Below are positions 42,177 to 50,845 of a stretch of DNA of 64,000 bases, one piece after another (the first letter of the stretch is position 1; each line of letters begins with the position of its first letter). Both the position numbers and the translations under genes were made by a program. The stretch lies in contig WJMT01000104.1 of NCBI GenBank assembly GCA_014727835.1, forward strand, positions 1 to 64,000, written 5' to 3'. The stretch is from Candidatus Aminicenantota bacterium. GTDB lineage: Bacteria; Acidobacteriota; Aminicenantia; Aminicenantales; Aminicenantaceae. The notes below the pieces were generated by a model. It was not told where the DNA came from, did not search any database, and was given only the letters and a program-made list of their open reading frames with translations.

Positions 42177-43067
42177 ATGATCAGGAAAAAAACAACCTTT
42201 TGGATGATTTTGATCGCATTAAGCACCATCACACTATCTCATCCTCATGAAGACAAGATCGTTCATAATGACCTTTTCAACTGCACCATTGTCATGACGG
42301 CAAAGGACGGCCTTGTCTTGGCGGGAAACAATGAAGACAGGAATCATCCGGAGACAAAAGTCACTTTTGTTCCGGCAACTGAAAAATATTACGGACGGAT
42401 TATGTTTGGATTTGATGACTCTCCGATACAGGGCGGGATGAACGACCAGGGCCTTTTTATGGACGGAAACCGCGTATCCCCCACTAACTGGCAGCCGGAA
42501 CCCGGGAAACCGACCTTTAAGGGATCTGTGATCCTGTTCCTTCTGGGAACCTGCGCCACCTGTGATGATGTGATAAATTTCTTTGAGAATCACAATGTCC
42601 CCGGTCTTGAGCGTGCCCGGTTTCCGGTCGCGGACCGGACCGGAGCCTCAATGGTGGTCGAGTACGGCCAGGGAAAAACCCAGTTTATCACCAGCGATAC
42701 CTGGTACCTTATATCAACTAACTTTATCATGTCCGATATCAAGGACAATAACTATCCCTGCTGGCGGTATACCGCTGCAGATAAAATCCTGTCGGATGCG
42801 GATGAACTGAATCTGGCTCTCATTCGAAAGGTGCTTGAGGAAACCTCTCAGGAGGGGGGATCCTTGACTGTCTATTCCAATATCTATGACCTTAAAAAAG
42901 GAGTCATCTATCTTTACAACATGCAGAATTTTGATGAAGTTGCGGTTATGGATCTGGATAAGGAGCTGGACAAAGGCCAGAGACAGACCGACCTCTCCTC
43001 TTTGTTTGAATCAAATATGAATAAACCGCCACTGACTCAGAATCCATATAAAAGGAGATGCTTATGA
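42177..43067 (+). CDS. Exported Ntn-type linear amide C-N hydrolase (choloylglycine-hydrolase family)
   Basis: 296 residues. Signal peptide KTTFWMILIALSTITLSHP. After a short propeptide, Cys36 in FNCTIVMTAKDG is the expected autoproteolytic N-terminal nucleophile. Other family marks are LAGNNEDR (the Asn/Arg site), GGMNDQGLFMDGN, and later TDRTGASMVVEYGQG and the Asn-containing STNF segment. Family members hydrolyse penicillin V, bile-salt amides or N-acyl lactones and peptides; the substrate here is unknown. Stop overlaps the next start by 4 bp (ATGA). Length is somewhat below the usual 320-350 residues. Confidence 0.85.
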   Translation: MIRKKTTFWMILIALSTITLSHPHEDKIVHNDLFNCTIVMTAKDGLVLAGNNEDRNHPETKVTFVPATEKYYGRIMFGFDDSPIQGGMNDQGLFMDGNRVSPTNWQPEPGKPTFKGSVILFLLGTCATCDDVINFFENHNVPGLERARFPVADRTGASMVVEYGQGKTQFITSDTWYLISTNFIMSDIKDNNYPCWRYTAADKILSDADELNLALIRKVLEETSQEGGSLTVYSNIYDLKKGVIYLYNMQNFDEVAVMDLDKELDKGQRQTDLSSLFESNMNKPPLTQNPYKRRCL

Positions 43068-43633
43068 AAAGAGAATATGCTGCTGTCATAGGCTTTCTTG
43101 TGATAGGAGGCTTTTTTCTGAACTCTACAGCCATAAAAGAAGAAAACAAAGTGGACATGATCTTTCTCTATTTTGCTTCCACTCAGTTCGGCACCTGTAC
43201 GGATCCTGAAAGCATCGAAAGAATCAAAAATATAAAGACTGAATTTTCCGAAAAATACAGAGAGGCCTCTATTAAATTTGTGATGGTCTGTTTGAACCAT
43301 GACTTTGACAAAGCCCTGAAATTTATCAAAAAGAACGGAGACTGGGATGAGATATCCATTGGCAAATCGTTTTCCAATGAACTGGCTCTTAATCTTTTAA
43401 ATCAATCTGAAATACCAAAAGTTCCCCATATCTTTGTGTTTAAGAGCCGTCAAGAAAAAGGAAAATGGAACCTGCCGCTTATAAAAGAACGGGAACTCAT
43501 GGCTGATCTGGCAGGAAAAGAACAGATCAAAGGATGGGCTGAGAAAGATTATCCGCTTCCCTTTCGAAAAGAACAGACTGAATTGACCCAAACAGATCCC
43601 ATCAAGCCCCCTAATTATGACAAATCAGACTAG
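43064..43633 (+). CDS. Exported thioredoxin-fold protein without CxxC
   Basis: 189 residues. AAAGGAG (43051-43057) directly abuts an ATG at 43058, so ATG 43064 with six-base spacing is the start; it overlaps the upstream stop by 4 bp. N-terminal anchor or signal (AVIGFLVIGGFFLNSTA). The segment MIFLYFASTQFGTCTDPESIERI is a thioredoxin-like first strand and helix in which the usual CxxC has become FGTC with one Cys, and VPHIFVFKS supplies the cis-Pro region. TlpA-like reductase activity is therefore doubtful; a peroxiredoxin-like or structural role is possible. Translationally coupled to the amide hydrolase. Confidence 0.7.
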   Translation: MKREYAAVIGFLVIGGFFLNSTAIKEENKVDMIFLYFASTQFGTCTDPESIERIKNIKTEFSEKYREASIKFVMVCLNHDFDKALKFIKKNGDWDEISIGKSFSNELALNLLNQSEIPKVPHIFVFKSRQEKGKWNLPLIKERELMADLAGKEQIKGWAEKDYPLPFRKEQTELTQTDPIKPPNYDKSD

Positions 43634-43656
43634 ATCAAAAAAAGAAGAGATCACTG

Positions 43657-43998
43657 ATGATTGATAAAATTTTACCCATCTTAATGGTGCTTTTTATGGT
43701 TTTTCAGGCCGGAAATCCTGTCCTTTTCGCGCAAAAAATGGATACCAATAAAGTCATCTATAAGAACAAAATATATCCTGAACTCACTGAAAAAGAAATG
43801 TCTGAGCTGATTCAAAAAATCTCTCACATTCACACCGGTGAGATGGTTCCCTACTACGTCATGCAGTACGGCTTTTATGAAGGACACACGGACTTCAGAG
43901 CCGATCCCATCTCCATTGCCATCATTTTCGGTCTAAAAGATCTTCAAGAAATCAATGTGGATTTGAGGGAATACTTTCTGACAGGAGAAAAGAAATGA
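43657..43998 (+). CDS. Small exported protein, unrecognised
   Basis: 113 residues with a signal peptide (KILPILMVLFMVFQAGNPVLFAQ, cleavage after FAQ). The mature part of about 88 residues contains a helical segment (LTEKEMSELIQKISHIHTGEM) and a His/Tyr-rich stretch (YYVMQYGFYEGHTDF). No family recognised. Overlaps the next gene by 4 bp, as for the preceding pair, so it is a translated member of the operon and not a chance frame. Its position among peptide- and amide-cleaving enzymes makes it a possible substrate or inhibitor; inference only. Confidence 0.65.
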   Translation: MIDKILPILMVLFMVFQAGNPVLFAQKMDTNKVIYKNKIYPELTEKEMSELIQKISHIHTGEMVPYYVMQYGFYEGHTDFRADPISIAIIFGLKDLQEINVDLREYFLTGEKK

Positions 43999-44915
43999 GC
44001 TCAAAAAATCTAATTTTTTTCATCGTTATCTTAATGATTATCCTTTTATTTTTTATGACTTTCTCCTGTGAAGCCAGAAAACCAGACAATGCTCCCCTCG
44101 ATTCTACGGTTAACAAGTATCATCAATTCAGCCAATATACAGATCCCGGTGAACTCGCAGATCTCTATAAAACACTTCCTGAATCTCTAGATGAACTGTG
44201 TGCTCTGATCAAAAAGCAGTTGATTCATCCTTTTGATCTGGAGAAATACGCGGATGTCATACCCAAAAACCGAGCCTATGAAGACCGGGAGCTTCCCTCA
44301 GTCTCACTCATGCTTAAAGAGCTGCTGAAAAGGAATGAAAACGGATTGGTGGCATCGCGCAAGCCGGAGGAAAGACTGGTGGTGGCTTGTGTGCATCACT
44401 CCATGCTGTTGGCCTCCATACTGCGCTTTCGCGGGATTCCGGTCCGCATCCGTGCGGGTCATGCAAAATACATCGGCGGACAGAACGGCATCCGAGTGAC
44501 CCATGCGATCTGTGAAGTATGGGCTGATGAGGACAGCAAATGGATCCTTGTGGACCCGGACAGGCAGAGAATCAACTTTCCCCGCCACGAATTTGAGTTT
44601 TCTTATGAAACATGGAATCACCTCAGAAACAGCAATCTAGGGAATGAACAGTACATCTCCAGGTACAAAAGTGTGGATCAGGCCACTGTTCATGTGATCT
44701 GCCTTGACCTGTCCTACCTAATCGGTAAAGAAGAACCCTACTGGCTGGACCCTCCCATTGTATATCAAGTCACAAAAGGCATATCCGATCTGTCAGAAGC
44801 GGAATTACAGGTTCTGGATAAAATCGCTGCATATCTCAAAGAGCCTGATGATCATCTGGATGAAATGACATCGGTACAGGAAAAAACGCCGTTTCTTCAT
44901 TTCAAAAGAGACTGA
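43995..44915 (+). CDS. Transglutaminase-like lipoprotein
   Basis: 306 residues. Lipoprotein signal FFIVILMIILLFFMTFSC (Cys25). Central transglutaminase/papain-like core with triad Cys132 (VACVHHSMLLASILRFRGIPVRI), His170 (VTHAICEVWADED) and Asp187 (WILVDPDRQ). Bacterial members act as proteases or amide ligases, mostly uncharacterised. Its start overlaps the previous gene by 4 bp and its stop is 1 bp before the next ATG. Membrane-anchored and presumably facing the periplasm. Confidence 0.85.
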   Translation: MSSKNLIFFIVILMIILLFFMTFSCEARKPDNAPLDSTVNKYHQFSQYTDPGELADLYKTLPESLDELCALIKKQLIHPFDLEKYADVIPKNRAYEDRELPSVSLMLKELLKRNENGLVASRKPEERLVVACVHHSMLLASILRFRGIPVRIRAGHAKYIGGQNGIRVTHAICEVWADEDSKWILVDPDRQRINFPRHEFEFSYETWNHLRNSNLGNEQYISRYKSVDQATVHVICLDLSYLIGKEEPYWLDPPIVYQVTKGISDLSEAELQVLDKIAAYLKEPDDHLDEMTSVQEKTPFLHFKRD

Positions 44916-44916
44916 G

Positions 44917-45654
44917 ATGATAGTTAAGAGCCGCAATGTGGTTATAATTTTAATAATCGTTTCATTATTCATCTTAATGGAAATAACCGCCCATCTACTT
45001 CAAAAACCAAACAGAATCGACCTTGAGGAAGAATCTCCGTTTCTATTGAAGACAAAATGGCATCAGATTGGAGATTATGCCCGTTTTGTAACCATAGACG
45101 AAGATGTCGGCTGCTGGGCAACAGCTATTGCGCAGATTGCACACTATCACCAGATAAACCCCACAGGAAAGATCGAATACCAGACATCAGAAGGACATCA
45201 TATCTCTGTGGACCTCAATGACTATCCATTCAGACATGACCTATTCGCTTCCCGCTTGAACCATGATACACCAGAGATATCTAAAGGACAGGTGGCCAAA
45301 TACCTCTATTATATAGCCGCTCTAATCTACACTGATTTTGGATCATCCGGATATCTGGAACACGAGAGCATGGTCGCCCGTCTGGAAAAACATCTGAACT
45401 GTTCAGTGAAATTTTATGAATATAAAAAAGAACACTATTTGAATGAAAGGGAAGATATAAAAAACCTTGTGATAACAGAGATCAATGCGAATCGACCTCT
45501 TATGTTCTACTTTGATAACGGCAAAGATTTCGGTCATGCAACTGTTATAGATGGATACACTCAAGAAAAGAATTCCTTTCTCGTGCATTTGAATATGGGA
45601 TGGGGCGGGCGTCATGATGGCTGGTATGACCTGTTTCAGAAAACTAAAAAATAA
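44917..45654 (+). CDS. C10 (streptopain-like) cysteine protease domain, membrane-anchored
   Basis: 245 residues. N-terminal hydrophobic segment (VVIILIIVSLFILMEITAHLL) works as a signal or anchor. The catalytic core has the C10 marks: LLKTKWHQIGDYARF, nucleophile GCWATAIAQIAHYH (Cys66), His207 in GHATVIDGY, then LNMGWGGRHDGWY. Unlike SpeB/interpain there is almost no propeptide between the anchor and the core, so activity control must come from elsewhere. Start 1 bp after the upstream stop; the downstream gene starts 14 bp later. Sits between two transglutaminase-fold genes. Confidence 0.85.
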   Translation: MIVKSRNVVIILIIVSLFILMEITAHLLQKPNRIDLEEESPFLLKTKWHQIGDYARFVTIDEDVGCWATAIAQIAHYHQINPTGKIEYQTSEGHHISVDLNDYPFRHDLFASRLNHDTPEISKGQVAKYLYYIAALIYTDFGSSGYLEHESMVARLEKHLNCSVKFYEYKKEHYLNEREDIKNLVITEINANRPLMFYFDNGKDFGHATVIDGYTQEKNSFLVHLNMGWGGRHDGWYDLFQKTKK

Positions 45655-45668
45655 CTATGGAGGATAAA

Positions 45669-47714
45669 ATGAAAAAACGATTAAAGCTATGTATCGGGTT
45701 GGCATTATCTCTTTTTTTATGGGGAAATGCATCTGCCTGCAGCGCTAACGCCGAGTCGCAAAAAATTTATTATGCTATGGAAAGAAACGGAGTGGTCTAC
45801 GGATATACGGAGGCCATCGTAACTCCTGTTGAAGAGAACGGCAAACAGCTTATCCGTCTTGAAGAAAACGTCAAATCCATGTCTTCGCTCATGGGAGCGC
45901 AAATAAACAACACAGTCAAAGCGGAAAGCCTTCTGGATCCCGCACAAAAAAGGCTCATTTCCCAGGAATTTCTTCTGGACCAGGTAAGTGTGCAGCTCAA
46001 AATATCAATCCGGATTGATGGAGACAAAGCCTCTATGACTCAAAACATGGGAGGAGGGACTAAGGAGGTCCTTCTGCCAAAGGATGCTGTTCTTTCAGAT
46101 TTTTATCTGCACTCCCGGGTGTGGAAAGATTTTACCAATTCAGAGATTCATCAAAAACAATACAAAATCCTGGACTCCTTTGACCGCGAACTCCAGTTGC
46201 ACACTTTCACAAAAATTAAAGAGGAAAAAATAACTCTGGCCGGAAAAACCTATGACTCCATAGTGTTCGACGTTCTAAACCATGAGATAGGAGGAAAGCA
46301 GCAGATATGGATCAATGCTCAAGACGGTACTTTTCTCCAGCAAAAAGTTTTAAATTCAACCATATCCCTATCAGATAAATCCGTAAAAAACAAACTGAAG
46401 CGGGTGAGTATTGATGATCATATCTTTGCTGACGTCGGTGTTATGATCTCAGATCTCATGGCTATTTCTTTTATGAAGATAAAAGCCAACCTTAATCCCC
46501 TCGGAAACTGGATCACCACAGAAAGCCTGAATGTAGCTGGACAGAAGTTCGAGGGCACTGTTGATAAAAATCATGTTCAGGGAATTTTCGAAATCAGCCA
46601 CAAAAAATTCGACGGCCAAAATCCTCCCCCCTTTCCTCCGGATTTCCATGGCGATCCTGAACTCAAGCCGTTTCTAATGCCTGAGGACTTTATTGAATCC
46701 GGTGATCCTGTTCTCATCAAAAAAGCCCGGGAACTGACCAGCGGTGCAGCAAATTCATGGGAAGCCGTGAAAAGGCTCAGCCAATGGGTGGCTGAGGAGA
46801 TCGGATATGATATCCCGGGAGGCGGTTCGGCCCGAAACACTTATGACCTGAGAGCCGGGGAATGCGGAGCCCATTCCAGACTTTTCACCGCCTTATGCCG
46901 GGCAGTGGGCATCCCGTCAAGAGTAGTCTGGGGCTGCATTTATGTTCCCAATCGGGGGGGAAGCTTCGGGCAGCACGGATGGAATGAGGTTTACATGGGT
47001 GAAGCAGGATGGATCCCTCTGGATACCACATTAAGGGAAATCGATTTTGCTGATTCCAGCCACATCCGTCTGGGGATTCTGACATCCAAACACATTGCTT
47101 TCAATCCTGACAATATGGAGATCCTGGATTTTCATGCGGGCTCACAGAGATTCGGCCAAGCAGCGTCCACTACAGTTCCCGATGAATACAAGCCTTATGT
47201 GGGGCAATACCAGGGCCCTGATAACGTTTTGACAGTCCTTGTACAGAACAACAGTCTCGCCCTTGACATCCCCGAAAGAATGATATTTGAGCTCAAAGAA
47301 CCGGAGGAAGACGGGTTCTGGTATTTCAAGCTCACAACCGATGCGGCTGTTTCTTTTGAAAAGGATAACAACGGCACAGTAACCAGCATGAACATACACA
47401 GTAAAGCCCGCATCCCCAAAAAAGCGGACTCTGAGGAAACAACGGACAATATACCAGAACAATTCCGGCCCTATATCGGCCAGTACCCCGTCCCCATGCA
47501 GGAAGGAGAGTTCACTGTTATTTACAGCCAAAACACTCTTGCCGTCAAACACCCTGCCGGCAGAATCCTGTATCTGGAAGAGCCGGACGAACAGGGACAG
47601 TGGGCCTGTAGAAATAGAGAAGAGAAAATTTCTTTTGTGAAGGATGATGAGGGACGTGTGAAAGTCATGATCATCCATGAACAGGTCCGTGCTCCTAAAA
47701 TCAAAGAAAAGTGA
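45669..47714 (+). CDS. Exported transglutaminase-like protein with two C-terminal repeat domains
   Basis: 681 residues; GGAGG at 45659-45663 selects ATG 45669. Signal peptide RLKLCIGLALSLFLWGNASA. A large N-terminal beta-rich region (30-335), then the transglutaminase core (about 350-470) with Cys399 (AGECGAHSRLFTALCRAVGIPSR), His436 (GQHGWNEVYMG) and Asp452 (IPLDTT). Two tandem repeats of about 80 residues follow (VPDEYKPYVGQYQGP... and IPEQFRPYIGQYPVP...), like the DUF3471-type domains that end many beta-lactamase-like enzymes. Last gene of the tightly spaced cluster; 220 bp of AT-rich sequence follow. Confidence 0.86.
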   Translation: MKKRLKLCIGLALSLFLWGNASACSANAESQKIYYAMERNGVVYGYTEAIVTPVEENGKQLIRLEENVKSMSSLMGAQINNTVKAESLLDPAQKRLISQEFLLDQVSVQLKISIRIDGDKASMTQNMGGGTKEVLLPKDAVLSDFYLHSRVWKDFTNSEIHQKQYKILDSFDRELQLHTFTKIKEEKITLAGKTYDSIVFDVLNHEIGGKQQIWINAQDGTFLQQKVLNSTISLSDKSVKNKLKRVSIDDHIFADVGVMISDLMAISFMKIKANLNPLGNWITTESLNVAGQKFEGTVDKNHVQGIFEISHKKFDGQNPPPFPPDFHGDPELKPFLMPEDFIESGDPVLIKKARELTSGAANSWEAVKRLSQWVAEEIGYDIPGGGSARNTYDLRAGECGAHSRLFTALCRAVGIPSRVVWGCIYVPNRGGSFGQHGWNEVYMGEAGWIPLDTTLREIDFADSSHIRLGILTSKHIAFNPDNMEILDFHAGSQRFGQAASTTVPDEYKPYVGQYQGPDNVLTVLVQNNSLALDIPERMIFELKEPEEDGFWYFKLTTDAAVSFEKDNNGTVTSMNIHSKARIPKKADSEETTDNIPEQFRPYIGQYPVPMQEGEFTVIYSQNTLAVKHPAGRILYLEEPDEQGQWACRNREEKISFVKDDEGRVKVMIIHEQVRAPKIKEK

Positions 47715-47848
47715 CCCATTTCCAAAATCGTTATAAACAAAAGGATAGGGAATTCCTCAACCCACACACTTTTACATCATTTAATCAATATATTTATATC
47801 ACAGGAATAAAGATTATTATGACAAAAAAATCTAATTTAAGGATAATA

Positions 47849-47857
47849 TGATATAAT
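47849..47857 (+). promoter_or_regulatory. Extended -10 promoter of exported methyltransferase gene
   Basis: TGATATAAT, perfect extended -10, 78 bp before ATG 47935. No good -35 is visible; the surrounding 220-bp gap is AT-rich and otherwise empty. Confidence 0.5.
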
Positions 47858-47934
47858 TTAGGGAAGATTTTGTTCTGGTGTTCGTCTTAATATACGGAAA
47901 GGTTTTCTTTCAATCGATAATACTGGAGGCTGTT

Positions 47935-48603
47935 ATGAATATTATGGGAGGTTTTTTATATAAAATTTTAATCCTATGCCTTGGCGGAGTGATTTTATTA
48001 ACCTTTTCAGGATTTTCTTTAGACCAGGAGCTGGATGAAAAAGTCCAATCATTTCTGGAAAGCCACAGATTCGGCTGGAGAGATATGAATGTTCCTGAGA
48101 TTGACGGCCGTATACTCTACAATATCATCCTCGAGAACAACTACACCCAAGCCCTCGAGATCGGAACCTCTACCGGACACTCGGCCATCTGGATCGCCTG
48201 GGCTCTCAGCAAGACTGGAGGCAAACTCGTCACCATTGAAATCGATGAGAGGCGCTACAAGGAAGCCCTCAATAACTTTGAGCAAGCCGGACTTTCAGAA
48301 TACATTGACGCCCAGCTGGCAGACGCTCATGAGCTGGTCCCGGAACTGGAAGGTCCCTTTGATTTTGTCTTCATTGATGCGGATAAGGGATGGTACACCA
48401 ACTATGCCAAAGCTGTGATTCCCAAGATGAAATCCGGAGGCTGCATCGCAGGACATAATGTGTATCAGCCCAGCCGAAGCCGCTGGGCCAGGCAGACCGG
48501 AACCAGCGAATTTTATGAATTCATGCTGGAGCAGGAAGAATTCGAGACCTCTATTCTTGAGGAAAGTCAGGCCGGGGTCTCTGTCAGCTACAAGAAAAAA
48601 TAA
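47935..48603 (+). CDS. Exported class I SAM-dependent O-methyltransferase-like protein
   Basis: 222 residues from ATG 47935 (GGAGG five bases upstream). N-terminal signal or anchor KILILCLGGVILLTFSGFS preceded by Lys10, which predicts the catalytic part outside the cytoplasm. The rest is a complete COMT-like methyltransferase: ALEIGTSTGHSAIWIAWAL (SAM-binding motif I), VTIEIDERRY (acidic end of strand 2), DFVFIDADKGWY (metal/SAM site) and SGGCIAGHNVY. SAM is not known to be available in the periplasm, so the location is puzzling. Its own promoter separates it from the preceding cluster. Confidence 0.85.
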   Translation: MNIMGGFLYKILILCLGGVILLTFSGFSLDQELDEKVQSFLESHRFGWRDMNVPEIDGRILYNIILENNYTQALEIGTSTGHSAIWIAWALSKTGGKLVTIEIDERRYKEALNNFEQAGLSEYIDAQLADAHELVPELEGPFDFVFIDADKGWYTNYAKAVIPKMKSGGCIAGHNVYQPSRSRWARQTGTSEFYEFMLEQEEFETSILEESQAGVSVSYKKK

Positions 48604-48632
48604 CAATGTGACCGCAAGAACCATTCCTTCTC

Positions 48633-50003
48633 ATGAATAACAAAACTTTGTCTCCAGCGGCCCAACACGTGGACAGAAAAATCGGGCCTTTCACTGCCAC
48701 TTCCATTGTGGTGGCTAATATGGTGGGAGCCGGTATCTTCACCACTTCAGGCATCATGGCAGGACAGCTACCCAGTTCCGGATGGATTTTGGCCTGCTGG
48801 CTCTTAGGAGGGCTGATCGCTATCGCCGGAGCCCTCTCCTATGCAGAGCTGGCCACCCGCATGCCCCAGGTTGGCGGAGAGTATGTGTATCTCAAAAAAA
48901 TCTATCACCCATCCATCGGTTTTCTGACCGGATGGACCAGTTTCTTTGTGGGATTCTCAGTCCCTATCGCGGCTTCTGCCATGGCGTTTTCCGAATACAT
49001 TTTCGAGGGACTCCAGGGGCAGTTTTTGAATGCAAACTCCGGTCAACTCTTTTTTATAAAAAAAGGTACGGCCCTGTTTCTGATCCTCCTTTTTACAGGG
49101 ATCCACTACATGGGAATCAAATTAGGCTCCAAAGTCCAAAATTTCTTGACCATTCTTAAAATCGGCATTGTGGTGGGGCTGGCCGGAACCGGGATTGCTT
49201 TAACCGGAGGAAAGGGAATTTCTGCCTTTTCTTTTGTCACACAGGGAGAGAGCTCATGGCTGGCCTTTGGAACTGCCATGATGCTGGTCATGTTTTCCTA
49301 CAGCGGATGGAATGCCAGCTCTTACATTGCCGGAGAGATGAAAAATCCCAGAAAGAACCTGCCCCTTTCCCTCGTTCTGGGCACCTCCATCGTGATCATC
49401 CTCTATATCGCTCTGAATCTGTTTATTTTTCAAGCTGTTTCCTATGACCAGGCCAAAGGGACCATTGCCATTGTGGAGAGAGCTTCTATCGGCGCCTTTG
49501 GGCTCTGGATGGGGGATGCTCTGGGGCTTCTGATCAGTCTGGCGCTTCTCTCTTCATTGAGCGCCTTTGTCATTATCGGGCCCCGGGTTTATTTTGCCAT
49601 GGCCCGGGACAGATTGTTCTTTCCATTTGCTTCCAAAGTCCATCCCAAATACAAAGTGCCGGGAAGGTCGATTCTGATCCAGGGAGCTATTGCCCTGATT
49701 ATGGTCCTGATCGGCTCCTTTGAACAGCTTTTAGTCTATATTGGATTTGCTCTGAATATTTTCCCGTGGCTGGCTGTTTTCGGGATCTTTCTGGCCCGAA
49801 AGCGTCAGATCGGAAACAGCAATGCTTTTAAAGTCTGGGGGTACCCGGTGGTCCCAGGATTTTTTCTTGTCTCCAGTTTGTTCCTTATGGCGGTGAATTA
49901 CTTGAACCGCCCCTTGGAATCCACTGCTGCTGTGGTGACGGTCCTGATCGGAGTCCCCTGTTATTTTATCTGGATTAAAAGATTTGCCCAACAATCACAA
50001 TGA
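48633..50003 (+). CDS. APC-superfamily amino-acid permease
   Basis: 456 residues with 12 transmembrane helices. The first helix has the substrate-binding break VANMVGAGIFTTSG, followed by LPSSGWILACWLLGGLIAIAGALSYAELA and GGEYVYLKKIYHP, as in APC exchangers of the LAT/SteT type. It moves neutral amino acids across the inner membrane. Its start lies 30 bp after the methyltransferase gene. A link to the preceding peptide-degrading enzymes is plausible (uptake of released amino acids) but not shown. Confidence 0.92.
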   Translation: MNNKTLSPAAQHVDRKIGPFTATSIVVANMVGAGIFTTSGIMAGQLPSSGWILACWLLGGLIAIAGALSYAELATRMPQVGGEYVYLKKIYHPSIGFLTGWTSFFVGFSVPIAASAMAFSEYIFEGLQGQFLNANSGQLFFIKKGTALFLILLFTGIHYMGIKLGSKVQNFLTILKIGIVVGLAGTGIALTGGKGISAFSFVTQGESSWLAFGTAMMLVMFSYSGWNASSYIAGEMKNPRKNLPLSLVLGTSIVIILYIALNLFIFQAVSYDQAKGTIAIVERASIGAFGLWMGDALGLLISLALLSSLSAFVIIGPRVYFAMARDRLFFPFASKVHPKYKVPGRSILIQGAIALIMVLIGSFEQLLVYIGFALNIFPWLAVFGIFLARKRQIGNSNAFKVWGYPVVPGFFLVSSLFLMAVNYLNRPLESTAAVVTVLIGVPCYFIWIKRFAQQSQ

Positions 50004-50042
50004 TGTTATGGTGAGTGCCGTTAGAAATTGGAGGATATAAAA

Positions 50043-50798
50043 ATGATAAAAAAAGGAATTCAAATCATATCTTTCTCAGCAGCTGTTTTAATGATTTTCA
50101 GCGCGGCTCATTCAGCTGACTGGTTTTTGGATATGGAGACCGGATGGCTCTCCAGCGGATACAACAATGTGCGCATCCCTAATGCCACTGGAACTCTCTT
50201 TTCTCTTTCCGAAGATTTGGACATCCAAAGCAAGATGTTTGTTCGATTCAGAGCCGGAGTGATGCTGGGAGAGAGGCATGCGGTTTCTCTATTAGCCGCT
50301 CCCCTCACACTCAATGCTCAAGGACAAGTCGATCAGGAGATCTTCTTTTTTGAAGAACAATTTCCTGCGCAGGCCCCTTTGGATGCTGTGTACACATTCA
50401 ACTCATACCGGGCCACCTACCGTTATGACCTGGTCCGGTCATCCAAATGGACCGTAGGCATTGGTTTCACAGCCAAAATCCGGGACGCGGTGATCAAAGT
50501 GGAGAGTCTGGATAAATCGTCAGAAAAAACAAATGTGGGGTTTGTTCCTCTGCTGCATTTTCGGGTCGAATACTTTTTCACTCCCCAAATCCGGGCCCTC
50601 TTGGAAGGAGATGCCCTGGCCAGTCCAGGAGGACAGGGAAGAGCCGAAGATATTCTTCTAGGACTAGTGGTGAAGGCAGGGAATAGCTGGGACATCAAAG
50701 CCGGCTACCGGATGATCGAAGGCGGGGCAGATGTGGATGAGGTGTACAATTTTGCCTGGCTCAACCTATACACGGTAGGAACCATCTTTAGATTTTAA
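50043..50798 (+). CDS. Outer-membrane beta-barrel-like protein
   Basis: 251 residues from ATG 50043 (GGAGG upstream; an in-frame TTG at 50028 is the site itself). Signal peptide KGIQIISFSAAVLMIFSAAHSA, then alternating strands (WFLDMETGWLSSGYNNVRIP, KMFVRFRAGVMLGERHAVSLL, YRATYRYDLVRSSKWTVGIGF, DIKAGYRMIEGG) and a terminal Phe (VGTIFRF). Probably an 8-10 strand barrel. Function unknown. Convergent with the VPS10 gene; 47 bp between them show no clear terminator. Confidence 0.78.
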   Translation: MIKKGIQIISFSAAVLMIFSAAHSADWFLDMETGWLSSGYNNVRIPNATGTLFSLSEDLDIQSKMFVRFRAGVMLGERHAVSLLAAPLTLNAQGQVDQEIFFFEEQFPAQAPLDAVYTFNSYRATYRYDLVRSSKWTVGIGFTAKIRDAVIKVESLDKSSEKTNVGFVPLLHFRVEYFFTPQIRALLEGDALASPGGQGRAEDILLGLVVKAGNSWDIKAGYRMIEGGADVDEVYNFAWLNLYTVGTIFRF

Positions 50799-50845
50799 AA
50801 GAAAATCTTTAAAAGCAAACCTTTTTTAATTCAGGTTCTTTCGGC

